DNA from: Chromatiaceae bacterium
GTDB taxonomy: Bacteria > Pseudomonadota > Gammaproteobacteria > Chromatiales > Chromatiaceae
Assembly: GCA_025458165.1 (NCBI GenBank)
Contig: JALOTB010000046.1
Location: 1 to 51,136 of the forward strand
Reading direction: 5' to 3'
DNA: 51,136 nt
Below the pieces are notes generated by a model. That model saw nothing but the letters and a program-made list of their open reading frames with translations, was not told the DNA's origin and searched no databases. Below are positions 1-8,219 of the stretch, piece after piece. Every line of letters begins with the position of its first letter. Position 1 is the stretch's first letter. Position numbers and translations under genes: made by a program.

Positions 1-1
1 G

Positions 2-268
2 GCGCTGGCCGACCCGGACATCTGCCTGCTCTACCCGCCCCGCCGCTATCCCGCCGACGCCCTGATCCCGCGCGGCGACCTGCCGCGCCTCCTCGGGCGC
101 CTGAAGACGCTGCGGCTGGTCGACGAGAACATCTACCTACGCCAATCCTCGATCAATGTCTTCAACGGCATGGTGAGTCTCACCTTCTCCTGCGACGGGT
201 CGCACTACATGCCCCACACCCAGTTCCTCGGGGCGGACACCGCCTTCTGGTTTGGGGGTGTGGGCTGA
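2..268 (+). CDS. 3' end of an unrecognised gene (partial)
   Basis: An open frame enters from the left edge and ends at TGA 266-268, giving 88 residues of a protein whose start lies outside the window. The tail is rich in aromatic and polar residues (for example the stretch SHYMPHTQFLG) and contains no membrane segment. Composition and codon use look coding and continuous. I do not recognise the family and assign no function. The next 27 bases hold no obvious gene start. Confidence 0.55.
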   Translation, partial: ALADPDICLLYPPRRYPADALIPRGDLPRLLGRLKTLRLVDENIYLRQSSINVFNGMVSLTFSCDGSHYMPHTQFLGADTAFWFGGVG

Positions 269-295
269 TGCGTGGTCCCCGCCCCACGTGACGGG

Positions 296-538
296 TTAGG
301 CGAGCGGCGACGCCAGCAGGCTCTCGCTGCCTGCCAGAGTTGACCTTCGCAACGGACCCGCCGTCTCATCGATCTCGCATGGGGCCGTCTCACCTTTGAG
401 AGGCATGGCCATCCTCCCTACGGTGGCCACCCCATACGCAACGGTCACGAAGGGGTCGAGCGCCAAGCCCGCAATCGGAACGTCTCCTTCAGCAAGGATG
501 GTCCCTGGTGTGCCGGTGACTCGTTCCAGGCGCTGCAT
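296..538 (-). CDS. possible small hypothetical protein
   Basis: A minus-strand frame reads MQRLERVTGTPGT and ends at position 296, about 80 residues from the ATG at 538. It contains one moderately hydrophobic stretch (FVTVAYGVATVG). A purine-rich AAGAAGGGGG lies before the ATG but too close to be an ideal ribosome-binding site, and the frame stays open upstream. Family unknown. It is listed only because the 269-807 gap otherwise holds nothing; it may be non-coding. Confidence 0.25.
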   Translation of the reverse strand: MQRLERVTGTPGTILAEGDVPIAGLALDPFVTVAYGVATVGRMAMPLKGETAPCEIDETAGPLRRSTLAGSESLLASPLA

Positions 539-807
539 CACCCCCTTCTTGACGCCCAATGGACTTCCCCCCCGCCTCGTCAAGCTCGACGTACGGCTGC
601 TCCGGTGCTTCCGCTGGCGTCCCCTGCCACGGGTCGCATCGTCTTCGCCTTGCTCGTATCCCGCGCCAGATTGTTGCAGCACCGAACATCTTCGCCCGCC
701 CTGCTCGCGGCGGTTCGGGGCAAGTCAAATCGCCTTCCCCCCTCCCGCCCGCACACTCGCGGGCCATCCGGCCCCGCTCGGTAACCGTTCCATGCGTCGG
801 GGTTCAC

Positions 808-1137
808 CTAAGCCGATGCCTGCTCGGCGGTGGGCGGGGCCGCAACCTCCCGCTCCTGGAAGGTCTCCCGCGCCGCCTCGGCACCGTCGTGAAAACCCTT
901 CTCGACGATGCTGTCCTTCGGCATCAGGCTGGCGACGCTAAGGGCGGCGAAGGTGGCGCCGTAGGCCGTGTAGTAGCAAGTTCGATAGACCGTCCTGGAG
1001 ACGGCCTCACTTACCGCTGGCCACGTATTGGCGGCCGCCTCGGCCCCCGCCGCCGCGCCCTCCCGTAAGGCCTCGGTCGCGGTGACGGCGGTCGGCTCGA
1101 CCGCTACGGCGAGCTGTTCATTGCGCCTGGTGGTCAT
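808..1137 (-). CDS. conserved small alanine-rich protein
   Basis: This 109-residue protein starts at the ATG at 1137, preceded by a good GGAGG seven bases upstream. The first half is Ala/Glu-rich (likely helical). The middle has a Tyr-rich weakly hydrophobic patch (TVYRTCYYTAYGATFAALSVASL) followed by the distinctive motif EKGFHDGAEAARE. The family is not named here and its function is unknown. A second, truncated copy of the C-terminal half lies at 8067-8219 next to the P-type ATPase, so the family occurs twice in this window. No operon partner is evident. Confidence 0.7.
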   Translation of the reverse strand: MTTRRNEQLAVAVEPTAVTATEALREGAAAGAEAAANTWPAVSEAVSRTVYRTCYYTAYGATFAALSVASLMPKDSIVEKGFHDGAEAARETFQEREVAAPPTAEQASA

Positions 1138-1340
1138 CTCTACACCTCCTCGCGATGCTATGGATCATTCGGGCGGCCACGGGCCGCTAAACCCGCGCCC
1201 TCCTTGACTTATGTGTTACTGCGCGCACGGCAAACAGAAGGGTGCACGGGTATCGACGGACTCTCGACGCCGCAGGGGCACGGCGGGCGCTCCGGCGGAA
1301 CGGAGCCGGGGTGCCCAGCGGGACGCGGCAGGCCGCCCGG

Positions 1341-2549
1341 CTAAGGCCATCGGTGAAGCGGTTGGTCGAGCTTCAGGAGGATGATCTCGGTGCGGTCGAT
1401 GTCCGGTCCGCGGCCAACGGAGAAGGGATCGTTGTTGTCGTTCGCCACCAGGATGGTGTCCCCGCTCACGACCAGCAGGCTTTCGATCGTGACGAAGGGA
1501 AAGCGGAACCGAGTATTCCCGTCCCGGTCCAGGTCGTTGGGGTCTCGGATGCTCAGGAGGTCAACGACTTCCTCCTTGGCCACGTAGCCCTGCCTGTCGA
1601 TAGCATGGATGTCGATCTTGAAAATCTTCTTGAACTTTGCGGAGGCACCCTGACCCTCGTCACGCTCGATGATCAGCAACTCCCGCTTGTTGACGGGCGC
1701 CAGGTCGCCGATGGCATGGTCCGGGGCGGCCTTGCGGTAGAGCCCCACCAGGTGCGAGAACCCGGCGGTGGCGAGGTCGAAGGCGTAGATCCGCAGTGCG
1801 TCGTTAGGGTCGCCCGCCACGGACTTCTCGAGCATGGCGTAGAGCGCATGGCCGTTGGGCGCCAGCGCCATGGCCTCAAAGCCCCCCGACCGGGCCAGGT
1901 TGGCGTCGCTCGCGGCGGTCAGGTCGGGATGGTCCGGCGAGCGTACGCTGGCGATCGGGTCGAGCCTGCGCTCCATGTCGACGTCGGGTGTGGCGATCGG
2001 CGCGTCGAGGAGACGGCCCTGCGCATCGAAGCGCAGGACGAACGGGCCGAGCTCGTCCCCGATCCAGACCTCGCCGTTCGGGTCGATCACAAAGGACTCG
2101 GGATCGAAGTCGGCCCCGGTCAACGGGCGCTGCTGGTCGGCTCCCAGCGCGATGGGGAAGGGGACGTGGCGGTCGGGATCGGACAATTGGATGAAGCCCT
2201 CGACGGCCACCTCGCCGTCTCCGCCGGCTGCGGTACGATAGCTCGGGCGCAGCCGGTAGATCCGAAGGAGGTAGTCGCCGCTGTTCCCCTTCTGGCCGAA
2301 GCCGTTGTCGGATAGGAACCAGAAGGCCTCGCCGCTGCCCGCGGCACGCTGGACCGCGGTCAGACCTTGCACCGGCTGCCCCGGGAACGGGCCGGTACGA
2401 CCGTTGGCGCTGATCCCAGCTCCCGCGCCAGGTCCCGCGGCGAAGGTGTCTGCCGGCAGCACAGCGAACGCGCTTAATTCGGCCCCGGCCAACGCTAAGC
2501 CGGAGAGGGCCAGTAGCGCCGCGGCGCCGAGCGCATCGAGCCTCCTCAC
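1341..2549 (-). CDS. esterase-like activity of phytase family protein, exported
   Basis: A 402-residue protein starts at GTG 2549 with AGGGGG six bases upstream. Residues 1-22 form a signal peptide (RRLDALGAAALLALSGLALA), so the protein is periplasmic or secreted. The body has the beta-propeller-like pattern of the phytase-like family: FWFLSDNGFG near residue 77, DPESFVIDPNGEVWIGDELGPFVLRF near 150, GGFEAMALAPNG near 220, and NDNNDPF near 375. In this family the Asp/Glu-rich loops bind calcium and phosphoesters, but the natural substrate is usually unknown. It stands alone, divergent from the cyclase-like operon. Family assignment is fairly sure; exact activity is not. Confidence 0.8.
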   Translation of the reverse strand: MRRLDALGAAALLALSGLALAGAELSAFAVLPADTFAAGPGAGAGISANGRTGPFPGQPVQGLTAVQRAAGSGEAFWFLSDNGFGQKGNSGDYLLRIYRLRPSYRTAAGGDGEVAVEGFIQLSDPDRHVPFPIALGADQQRPLTGADFDPESFVIDPNGEVWIGDELGPFVLRFDAQGRLLDAPIATPDVDMERRLDPIASVRSPDHPDLTAASDANLARSGGFEAMALAPNGHALYAMLEKSVAGDPNDALRIYAFDLATAGFSHLVGLYRKAAPDHAIGDLAPVNKRELLIIERDEGQGASAKFKKIFKIDIHAIDRQGYVAKEEVVDLLSIRDPNDLDRDGNTRFRFPFVTIESLLVVSGDTILVANDNNDPFSVGRGPDIDRTEIILLKLDQPLHRWP

Positions 2550-2667
2550 GATCTACCCCCTGTTGCGGTCTGAGTGGAAACGCCCCGCCTAGCGCCCTCG
2601 ACGAGGCGGAGGAGGAATACGATCCCCAAGGACCGCGGCGGGGCGATGACGCCTGAATGACCGCCTG

Positions 2668-4935
2668 GTGACGGCCCAAGGCCGAAGGGGACGCCGCGGG
2701 CTCCCCGGTAAGGTGGCCAACAGGGTGACAACCGTCACAATCCGTGCTGAGAATCGTCACTTTGCAGTCGCCTCGACTGCACCGCGGCCGACCCGAAAGG
2801 ACGCCCAGGCCCCCCGGGCTCCCGTGCTGATTAAGAGCTACAAATCCGCCTTCGTCACCCTCTTCGTCGTGCTCCTGGTGGGGACCGTATCGGCGGTGGC
2901 GGTCAACGCCTACCGGCGCGCCTCGGAGGTGTCCCTCGCCCTGTCCGCGGAGACCATCGCGGAGATCTCCGAGAAGACCGTGCAGCGCACGGTGGCCATC
3001 TTCGAGGCCGCCTGGACCGATCTGGAGGTCAACGAGCTCGCGGTCGGGGGGCGCGATATTCTCGCCCATCAGGAGGAGCTCCTGCGGCTCTTCTGGCGCC
3101 AGATCCACCTCACCCCCCAGCTCCTGTCCCTCTACGTGGCCGACCAGCGGGGCAGCTTCGTGCAGGCGCGCGAGCAGCCCCAGCTGGTCACCCGGGTGAT
3201 CGACCGCACGGCGGAGCGGCCGCGGGAGGCCCTCGTTTACCGCGACCGGGACTACCGCGCCATCGCCCACATCAACGGCGGCGGACTCTACGACCCGCGC
3301 GAGGGCCCCTGGTTTCAGGCCGCCCGTCCGGACGGGCGGGTCTACTGGTCGGACGTCTACCGCTTCTCCACCACCGGCAAGCTCGGGGTCACCGCCTCAA
3401 AGGCGATCGTCGACGACGCCGGCAGGGTGCAGGCGGTCCTAGGGGTGGACATTGCCCTGGAGAGCCTCTCGGAGTTCCTCGGGGAGCAACGCATCGCCGG
3501 CGGCGGGGCGGCGCTCATCCTCGACCGGGGCCACCGGCTGGTGGTCTGGCCGTTCCATCTCCGGCTCAAGCCCCGGCCGCCTGGCGAGTCCGGGGAGGGC
3601 CTGCCCGAGATCGCCGACCTGGCCGATGCCTGGGTGGCCCGCGCCGTCAGCACCCTGGCCGAGGGTCGCGTCAACCCCGTCGACGGGCTACCGGGGGAGC
3701 TTGCGGTGTCGGAGTCCGGCGGGGCCCGCTACCTCGCCCACGCCACCGAGTTCCCGCCGGGCTTCGCCGACGGCTGGCGGCTGGTCATCGTGGTGCCGGA
3801 GGCGGCCCTGTTGAGTGGGGCCCAGCGGCTGCTGGGGGAGTCCTTCGTGCTCTCGCTGATCATCCTGGCGGTGGCGGTCTTCGTCGTCTATCGGCTGGCG
3901 GCTCGCTTCTTTGAGCCGGTGGAGCGGCTCGCGCGCAACGCCGAGCTGATCCGCGACTTCCGCTTCGATGCGGTGCAGCCGGTGCCGTCGCGCTTCCGCG
4001 AGATCCAGGCCATGGACCGGGCCCTGTGCGGGGTCCGGCAGGGGCTCATGGCCCTGGTCAAGCTGGTGCCGGTGGAGATGGCCCGGGAGCTGATCCACTC
4101 CGCCGGGGAGATGCGACCGGGGGGCGAGGTGCGGGAGCTCACGCTCCTATGCTGCGGCATCTCCGGGTTCGGCGGGGTGTGCCGGCGGCTGCCGCCCGCG
4201 GGCGTGACCGCCCTCCTGACCGCCCGCCTGGAGCTCTACTCCCGCAACGTGCTGCGCCAGCGCGGCACCCTCGACCAGTACCTCAGCGACACCCTGATGG
4301 CCTTCTGGGGCGCGCCGCTGGCGGTGGACGACGGTCCCGCCCGCGCCTGCCGGGCGGCGCTCCAGTCCCGGCGCATGGAGGACCGGGAGAACGCCCGCTG
4401 GGACCTCCCCGGGCGGCCGCCCCAGAGCCTCTTCGCGATCCACACGGGCCCCGCCATCGTCGGCAACATCGGGAGCGCCAGCCGCATCAGCTACAGCGCG
4501 GTGGGCGAGAACCTGGAGCTGGCCTGGTGGCTGAGGGAGCTCAACCACCGCTACGGCACACGCATCCTGGTGAGCGCCGCCTCCCAGCAAGAGGTGGAGG
4601 AGGCCTTCTGGTGGCGCCGAGTGGACGTCCTGCCCCTCACCGACCTGGGGCTGGAGCTCCCCCTCTACGAGCTGATCGACGACCGTGCCACCGCCCTGCC
4701 CGCTCAGGTAGAGGAGTCCGTGGCCGCCTACGAGCTGGCCCTGGATGCCCTGCTCGCGGGGGACTGGGAGGCGGCCGAGGGCCAGTTCCGGGAGCTGGCC
4801 CGCACCGATCCGGCGGACCCATCGGTCCGCCTCATGCTGCGCCGGGCACGTGCCCGGGATCTGCGCATCTGCCCGGGCGGGGACGTGGGGCTGAGCGGGC
4901 TCTTCGGCCCGCCCGCCGGGCTGCCCGGGAGCTGA
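2668..4935 (+). CDS. degenerate class III adenylate/guanylate cyclase-like membrane protein with Cache-type sensor
   Basis: The open frame encodes up to 755 residues. The start is uncertain: GTG 2668 is the longest, and GTG 2824 just before the first membrane helix (about 58-77) is possible. The order is helix, periplasmic Cache-like domain (about 85-380, with WFQAARPDGRVYWSDVYRF), second helix (392-414), linker, class III cyclase domain (about 485-665), and helical C-terminal tail. Key catalytic residues are missing. The first metal Asp is Gly497 in LLCCGISGF, the transition-state Asn is Glu617, and the Arg is Trp621 in GENLELAWW. The second metal Asp (541, SDTLMAFWGAP) remains. This points to a pseudo-cyclase sensor rather than an enzyme. 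The gene is followed at 7 bp by two coiled-coil membrane proteins, probably one operon. Confidence 0.85.
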   Translation: MTAQGRRGRRGLPGKVANRVTTVTIRAENRHFAVASTAPRPTRKDAQAPRAPVLIKSYKSAFVTLFVVLLVGTVSAVAVNAYRRASEVSLALSAETIAEISEKTVQRTVAIFEAAWTDLEVNELAVGGRDILAHQEELLRLFWRQIHLTPQLLSLYVADQRGSFVQAREQPQLVTRVIDRTAERPREALVYRDRDYRAIAHINGGGLYDPREGPWFQAARPDGRVYWSDVYRFSTTGKLGVTASKAIVDDAGRVQAVLGVDIALESLSEFLGEQRIAGGGAALILDRGHRLVVWPFHLRLKPRPPGESGEGLPEIADLADAWVARAVSTLAEGRVNPVDGLPGELAVSESGGARYLAHATEFPPGFADGWRLVIVVPEAALLSGAQRLLGESFVLSLIILAVAVFVVYRLAARFFEPVERLARNAELIRDFRFDAVQPVPSRFREIQAMDRALCGVRQGLMALVKLVPVEMARELIHSAGEMRPGGEVRELTLLCCGISGFGGVCRRLPPAGVTALLTARLELYSRNVLRQRGTLDQYLSDTLMAFWGAPLAVDDGPARACRAALQSRRMEDRENARWDLPGRPPQSLFAIHTGPAIVGNIGSASRISYSAVGENLELAWWLRELNHRYGTRILVSAASQQEVEEAFWWRRVDVLPLTDLGLELPLYELIDDRATALPAQVEESVAAYELALDALLAGDWEAAEGQFRELARTDPADPSVRLMLRRARARDLRICPGGDVGLSGLFGPPAGLPGS

Positions 4936-4942
4936 AGGCGCC

Positions 4943-5491
4943 GTGCTCACCCCGCGCGACGAGGAGCGGCTGGACGAGGCGGTGGAGGGGCTCGGGCGCA
5001 TCGTCCGCGGCCTGGAGTCCCGCCAGTCCCGCCTGGAACAGGGTCTCACCGGTCTCTACCGGGTGGCCTTCGCCGGCTTCACTCTGGTGGTGGTCACCCT
5101 GTCGTCCCTGGTCATCATCCTGTCCCAGCAGGTGCCGCACATGACGACCGCCATCCGCGACATGAATGGGCGCTTCGCCTCGGTGGCGGCGGACATGGTG
5201 CGGGTGGAGCGGGCCATGGCGGCCATGACCGGACACGTGGCCAGCCTGCCTCGGATCGTCGCCAGCGTCGACCGCATCCAGGGCAGCACGGTCTCCATGC
5301 GCGTCGACGTGACCGCCATGGCCCAGACCCTCTCGGGCATCGACGGGGACCTCGCCGCCACCGTCCTGGGGGTCGCCGACATGCGCCAGTCCTTCGAGAT
5401 CATGGACGCGGGGGTGATACGCATGGGGCGCGACGTCAACCAGATGTCCGGTCCCTTCCGCCTGTTCAATCAGATGAATCCCTTCCGCTGA
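4943..5491 (+). CDS. single-pass membrane coiled-coil protein (paralogue of the next gene)
   Basis: A 182-residue protein starts at GTG 4943, seven bases after the cyclase-like gene. An Arg/Glu-rich N-terminal helix (1-37) is followed by one membrane span (about 38-62) and a long Met-rich heptad-like helix with repeated MxxDV/MxxxM units (MRVDVTAMAQTL, MGRDVNQMSGPF). The predicted topology is a short cytoplasmic N-terminus and a periplasmic coiled coil. The C-terminal MGxDVxQM motif is shared with the following protein, so the two are probably duplicates. No named family recognised. Its place in the operon suggests a structural partner or signal relay for the pseudo-cyclase (inference). Confidence 0.75.
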   Translation: MLTPRDEERLDEAVEGLGRIVRGLESRQSRLEQGLTGLYRVAFAGFTLVVVTLSSLVIILSQQVPHMTTAIRDMNGRFASVAADMVRVERAMAAMTGHVASLPRIVASVDRIQGSTVSMRVDVTAMAQTLSGIDGDLAATVLGVADMRQSFEIMDAGVIRMGRDVNQMSGPFRLFNQMNPFR

Positions 5492-5493
5492 CA

Positions 5494-6015
5494 GTGGCCG
5501 ACAACGAGCACATCGAGCGCCTGCTCATCCTGACGCGGGACCTGGAGCGGGAGCTTGCCGGCCGCGCGCACGACCTGGACCGCCACGCGCGCGGGTCGGC
5601 GGCCCTGGTGCGGGCCCTCGTCTTGATCATGGGGGTGCTGGCCCTGGCCAACCTGTGGTTCGTCTATGACCTGACCCAGGAGATCCGGCAGGTGATCGCC
5701 GGCATGGACGAGATGCGCGGGCACTTCGGGCGAGTGTCCGCGCGCATGGCCGACATCCAGGCGCGCACCGCCGCGATGGAGCAGGACGTGGGTCTGATGC
5801 CCGTGGTGGGCGCTCAGATGCAGCAGATCGGCGGAGACCTCGATCACATGCGCGCCGCGGTCGCGTCCATGCGGGGAACCACTGGCGCCATGGACGTCCG
5901 CATGGATGACCTCAACCGGGATTTGGCGGACATGACCGTGCGCTTCCGCAGCCTCAATCGCAGCGTGGGCGCCATGGGCGCCGACGTGGACCAGATGGCG
6001 CGGCCGGTTCCATAG
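5494..6015 (+). CDS. single-pass membrane coiled-coil protein (paralogue of the preceding gene)
   Basis: A 173-residue protein starts at GTG 5494, two bases after the preceding stop, so translation is probably coupled. It repeats the preceding architecture: a charged N-terminal helix, one membrane span (about 36-58, ALVLIMGVLALANLWFVY), then a Met/Asp-rich coiled coil ending MGADVDQMARPVP, which matches the neighbour's C-terminal motif. No enzyme motif is present. Homo- or hetero-oligomerisation with the neighbour through the coiled coils is likely but inferred. Function unknown. Confidence 0.75.
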   Translation: MADNEHIERLLILTRDLERELAGRAHDLDRHARGSAALVRALVLIMGVLALANLWFVYDLTQEIRQVIAGMDEMRGHFGRVSARMADIQARTAAMEQDVGLMPVVGAQMQQIGGDLDHMRAAVASMRGTTGAMDVRMDDLNRDLADMTVRFRSLNRSVGAMGADVDQMARPVP

Positions 6016-6563
6016 AGGAAGTCGATGGGTTTAGGAGAACTTATCTGACAAGACCGATGGCAGAATGTCGAGCGGGCGGAGCTGCTCGCTCCCGCTGCCG
6101 GCCCCGATGAAAGCCTTGCTCGACTCGACGCACTTCCGTGGGTTCCGGTCCGGATTGCCGTTGCTCACGGATTCGCTTCCGAATCGACGCCTTCAGCGCT
6201 CCGCCAAGAGGCAGCCGCCGAGCGCGCGGCGGATGCGAAAGAAGACGGATTCGCTTCGGGAAATCAGGTTGACCAAACTGTCACCAAGCCGAGAGAACTG
6301 CCGCAAGATCCAGGGATTGGGCGCAAGGAACGAGCCCTTTCGACGGGCTTGTCTACAGGGGCTGTGGACAGAGGAGCTCCCCGGCCCCTGGGCGCACCCT
6401 GCGGTCGACCAGGCTCGCTCCCTGATGCATCCGGATCTGCAACTGCCCCGCGGCAGCGAGCGAAGACACGCCATCTGCCGCCCGCCGCAATCATTCCGTC
6501 AAGGTTCTGCAACACGGCGGTGCTACAACTTCCGGTCACCACTGCCCACCGGGAAGACCGGAC
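6016..6563 (+). other. intergenic region, no supported gene
   Basis: Frames crossing this 548-bp stretch lack ribosome-binding sites and family resemblance. The only clear structure is the short inverted repeat at 6350-6370. It presumably holds the promoter of the PstS-like gene, but I could not pick out convincing -35/-10 boxes. Confidence 0.4.
6350..6370. repeat. short inverted repeat (9-bp arms, 3-bp loop)
   Basis: TGTCTACAG and CTGTGGACA flank GGG. The arms pair fully if one G:U is allowed. There is no following T-run, so it is not a classical terminator. It lies about 195 bp upstream of the PstS-like gene and could be an operator or a chance hairpin. Confidence 0.4.
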
Positions 6564-7571
6564 ATGCCCTCGATCCGCCCGCTGCTCGCCGCAACGCTGG
6601 CCTTGGCTGCCATGCAGGCCGACGCCAGGGACCGCATCCAGATCGTCGGGAGCGCATCCGCCCTCGCCTTCACCCAGCCGGTGGCGGAACAGTTCGCCCG
6701 CCACTGGCGAAACCCCATGCCCTTGCTGGAGGCCACCGGCAACGGCGCGGGCTTCGGCCTCTTCTGCGCCGGGGTCGGCTTCGGGCACCCCGACGCGGTG
6801 GCGGCCTCGCGCCGAATGACCGACGCCGAGCGGGAGACCTGTGCGGCCAACGGTGTGACCGACATTACCGAGATCGAGTTCGGCCGGGACGCCATGGTGC
6901 TGATCAACGCGGGCGGCGAGCCCGCCATCGCGGTCACTCGGGCCCAGCTGTTCGCCGCCTTGGCGGCAGAGGTGGAGCGCGACGGCAAGGTCGTCCCCAA
7001 CCGCAGTCGACGTTGGGACGAGATCGACGCCGCCCTCCCCGACCACGAGATCCGGGTCATGGGCCCGGAAGCGAATACTAGCGCCGCGAGCGCCTTCCAG
7101 GAGTTGGCCCTGGCGGGGGGCTGCACCGCATGGCCGGCCGTCGCGGCGCTGCCGGGGCCTGAGCGGGAGCTGGCCTGCCGCAGCCTCCGGCGGGACGATG
7201 CGCTGGTCCCCGGCGCCAAGCTCGAGGCCCAGGTGCTCGACTGGCTGGAGGCCAACCCCCACGCTCTGGCAGTGACCGCCTTCTCGGTCCACCAACACTT
7301 CGGCGGCCGTACCGCCGCCAGCCCCGTGGAGGGCGTCTCCCCCACCCCCGAGACCCTCGGAAACGGCCGCTACCCGCTCATCACCGGGTTTTACCTGTAC
7401 GTCAAGGACCGCCACGTCCGCCCGATCCCGACCCTGCAGCAGTTCCTCTACGAGCTCTCCAGCGAACGGGCCATTGGACCCGAGGGTTATCTGCAGGAGC
7501 ACGGGCTGGTTTCTCTCGAGGATCGCGGCCGGAACAGGGCACGCGACGAGGCCCTGCGCCTCGGCCTCTGA
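6564..7571 (+). CDS. PstS-like phosphate-type ABC transporter substrate-binding protein
   Basis: A 335-residue protein starts at ATG 6564. A signal peptide (about 1-22, ending ADA) is followed by IQIVGSASALAFTQPVAEQFARHW, the typical opening of PstS-like periplasmic binding proteins. The phosphate-loop region reads LEATGNGAGFGLFCAGVG, followed by ASRRMTDAE. The C-terminal part has the YPLITGFYLYVK element usual in PstS-type proteins. No pstCAB genes are adjacent, so it may act as a stand-alone binding or sensing protein. The ligand (phosphate or a similar oxyanion) is inferred from family only. Confidence 0.8.
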   Translation: MPSIRPLLAATLALAAMQADARDRIQIVGSASALAFTQPVAEQFARHWRNPMPLLEATGNGAGFGLFCAGVGFGHPDAVAASRRMTDAERETCAANGVTDITEIEFGRDAMVLINAGGEPAIAVTRAQLFAALAAEVERDGKVVPNRSRRWDEIDAALPDHEIRVMGPEANTSAASAFQELALAGGCTAWPAVAALPGPERELACRSLRRDDALVPGAKLEAQVLDWLEANPHALAVTAFSVHQHFGGRTAASPVEGVSPTPETLGNGRYPLITGFYLYVKDRHVRPIPTLQQFLYELSSERAIGPEGYLQEHGLVSLEDRGRNRARDEALRLGL

Positions 7572-8066
7572 GGCCGCCCTCGCCGATCGGCCCGCGGCGC
7601 GGCAGGTAGGTCGTGCAGCCAGGACTTCCCGCCCTCGCTGCGTCAGGGCAGGATGCCTTAAGGCACATGCCGATACGCCACCCCGGACACTGAAACCGGT
7701 GCATCCCCCTTGTGCGTTCCTTCTCCCCGGCCTCCTCTGAGCGGGCCCGGGGGACACGGAGCGCGCTGCGCGCGAGTTTCACCGTAACGGCTTCAACAGG
7801 GAACGCCCGTGCCGCATCCGTCTGCGCATCCGCCTGTGACCTCATCGAGGCCGCGATCGCGCAGGCCGAACGGCGGGTTGTGCCCTTGTCCCGACTGTTG
7901 GAGCAGGGCCTGGGCAGGGAACCGCGTCTCGGTGAGGACCCGTCGCCCCCGGGTCGGCGTGACCCGCCTTAGTAGCGGCGCATTGGCGCATGAGTGCTGG
8001 GCGGATCACAGTCTCGACCGCGACGCCCCGCTGGCCGTCATCCGGCGCCGCGCCGGGTTCCAACGA
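7572..8066. other. intergenic region, no supported gene
   Basis: This is 495 bp between the convergent PstS-like gene and the remnant and ATPase on the minus strand. GGCCTCTGAGGCC forms a small palindrome over the PstS-like stop codon (about 7564-7576). I see no coding frame with a credible start or family resemblance. Confidence 0.35.
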
Positions 8067-8219
8067 CTACTGGGCTAGTGCAGCCTCGGCGCGTTGCGCG
8101 GCGGGCGCGGATACGGCCGGCGTTTCGTGCTCGTGGAACACCTCCCGCGCCGCCTCCGCACCATCGTGGAAGCCTTTCTCCAAGATGCCGCCCTGCGGCA
8201 TCAGGCTAGCTAGGCTCAG
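8067..8219 (-). pseudogene. truncated copy of the small protein encoded at 808-1137
   Basis: Reading on the minus strand, LSLASLMPQGGILEKGF and HDGAEAAREVFHEHE closely match the C-terminal half of the 808-1137 product. Similarity begins exactly at the stop codon of the P-type ATPase gene (TGA at 8218-8216), and everything upstream in the small gene is missing. The fragment could still be translated from the ATG at 8201 as a 44-residue peptide coupled to the ATPase. The sharp boundary suggests a deletion or recombination junction that fused the ATPase 3' end to a second copy of the small gene. Confidence 0.7.

Noticed and set aside
1242..2315. Long plus-strand frame
   Set aside because: It lies opposite the esterase-like gene, whose signal peptide and motifs are clear; composition explains the open antisense frame.
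6350..6370. Pair of DnaA boxes / replication origin
   Set aside because: The 9-mers differ from the TTATCCACA consensus, there are only two, and no AT-rich region or dnaA/dnaN/gidA genes are nearby.
6065..7081. Long plus-strand frame overlapping the PstS-like gene
   Set aside because: Its second half is an out-of-frame reading of the PstS-like gene and the first half shows no family features or start signals.
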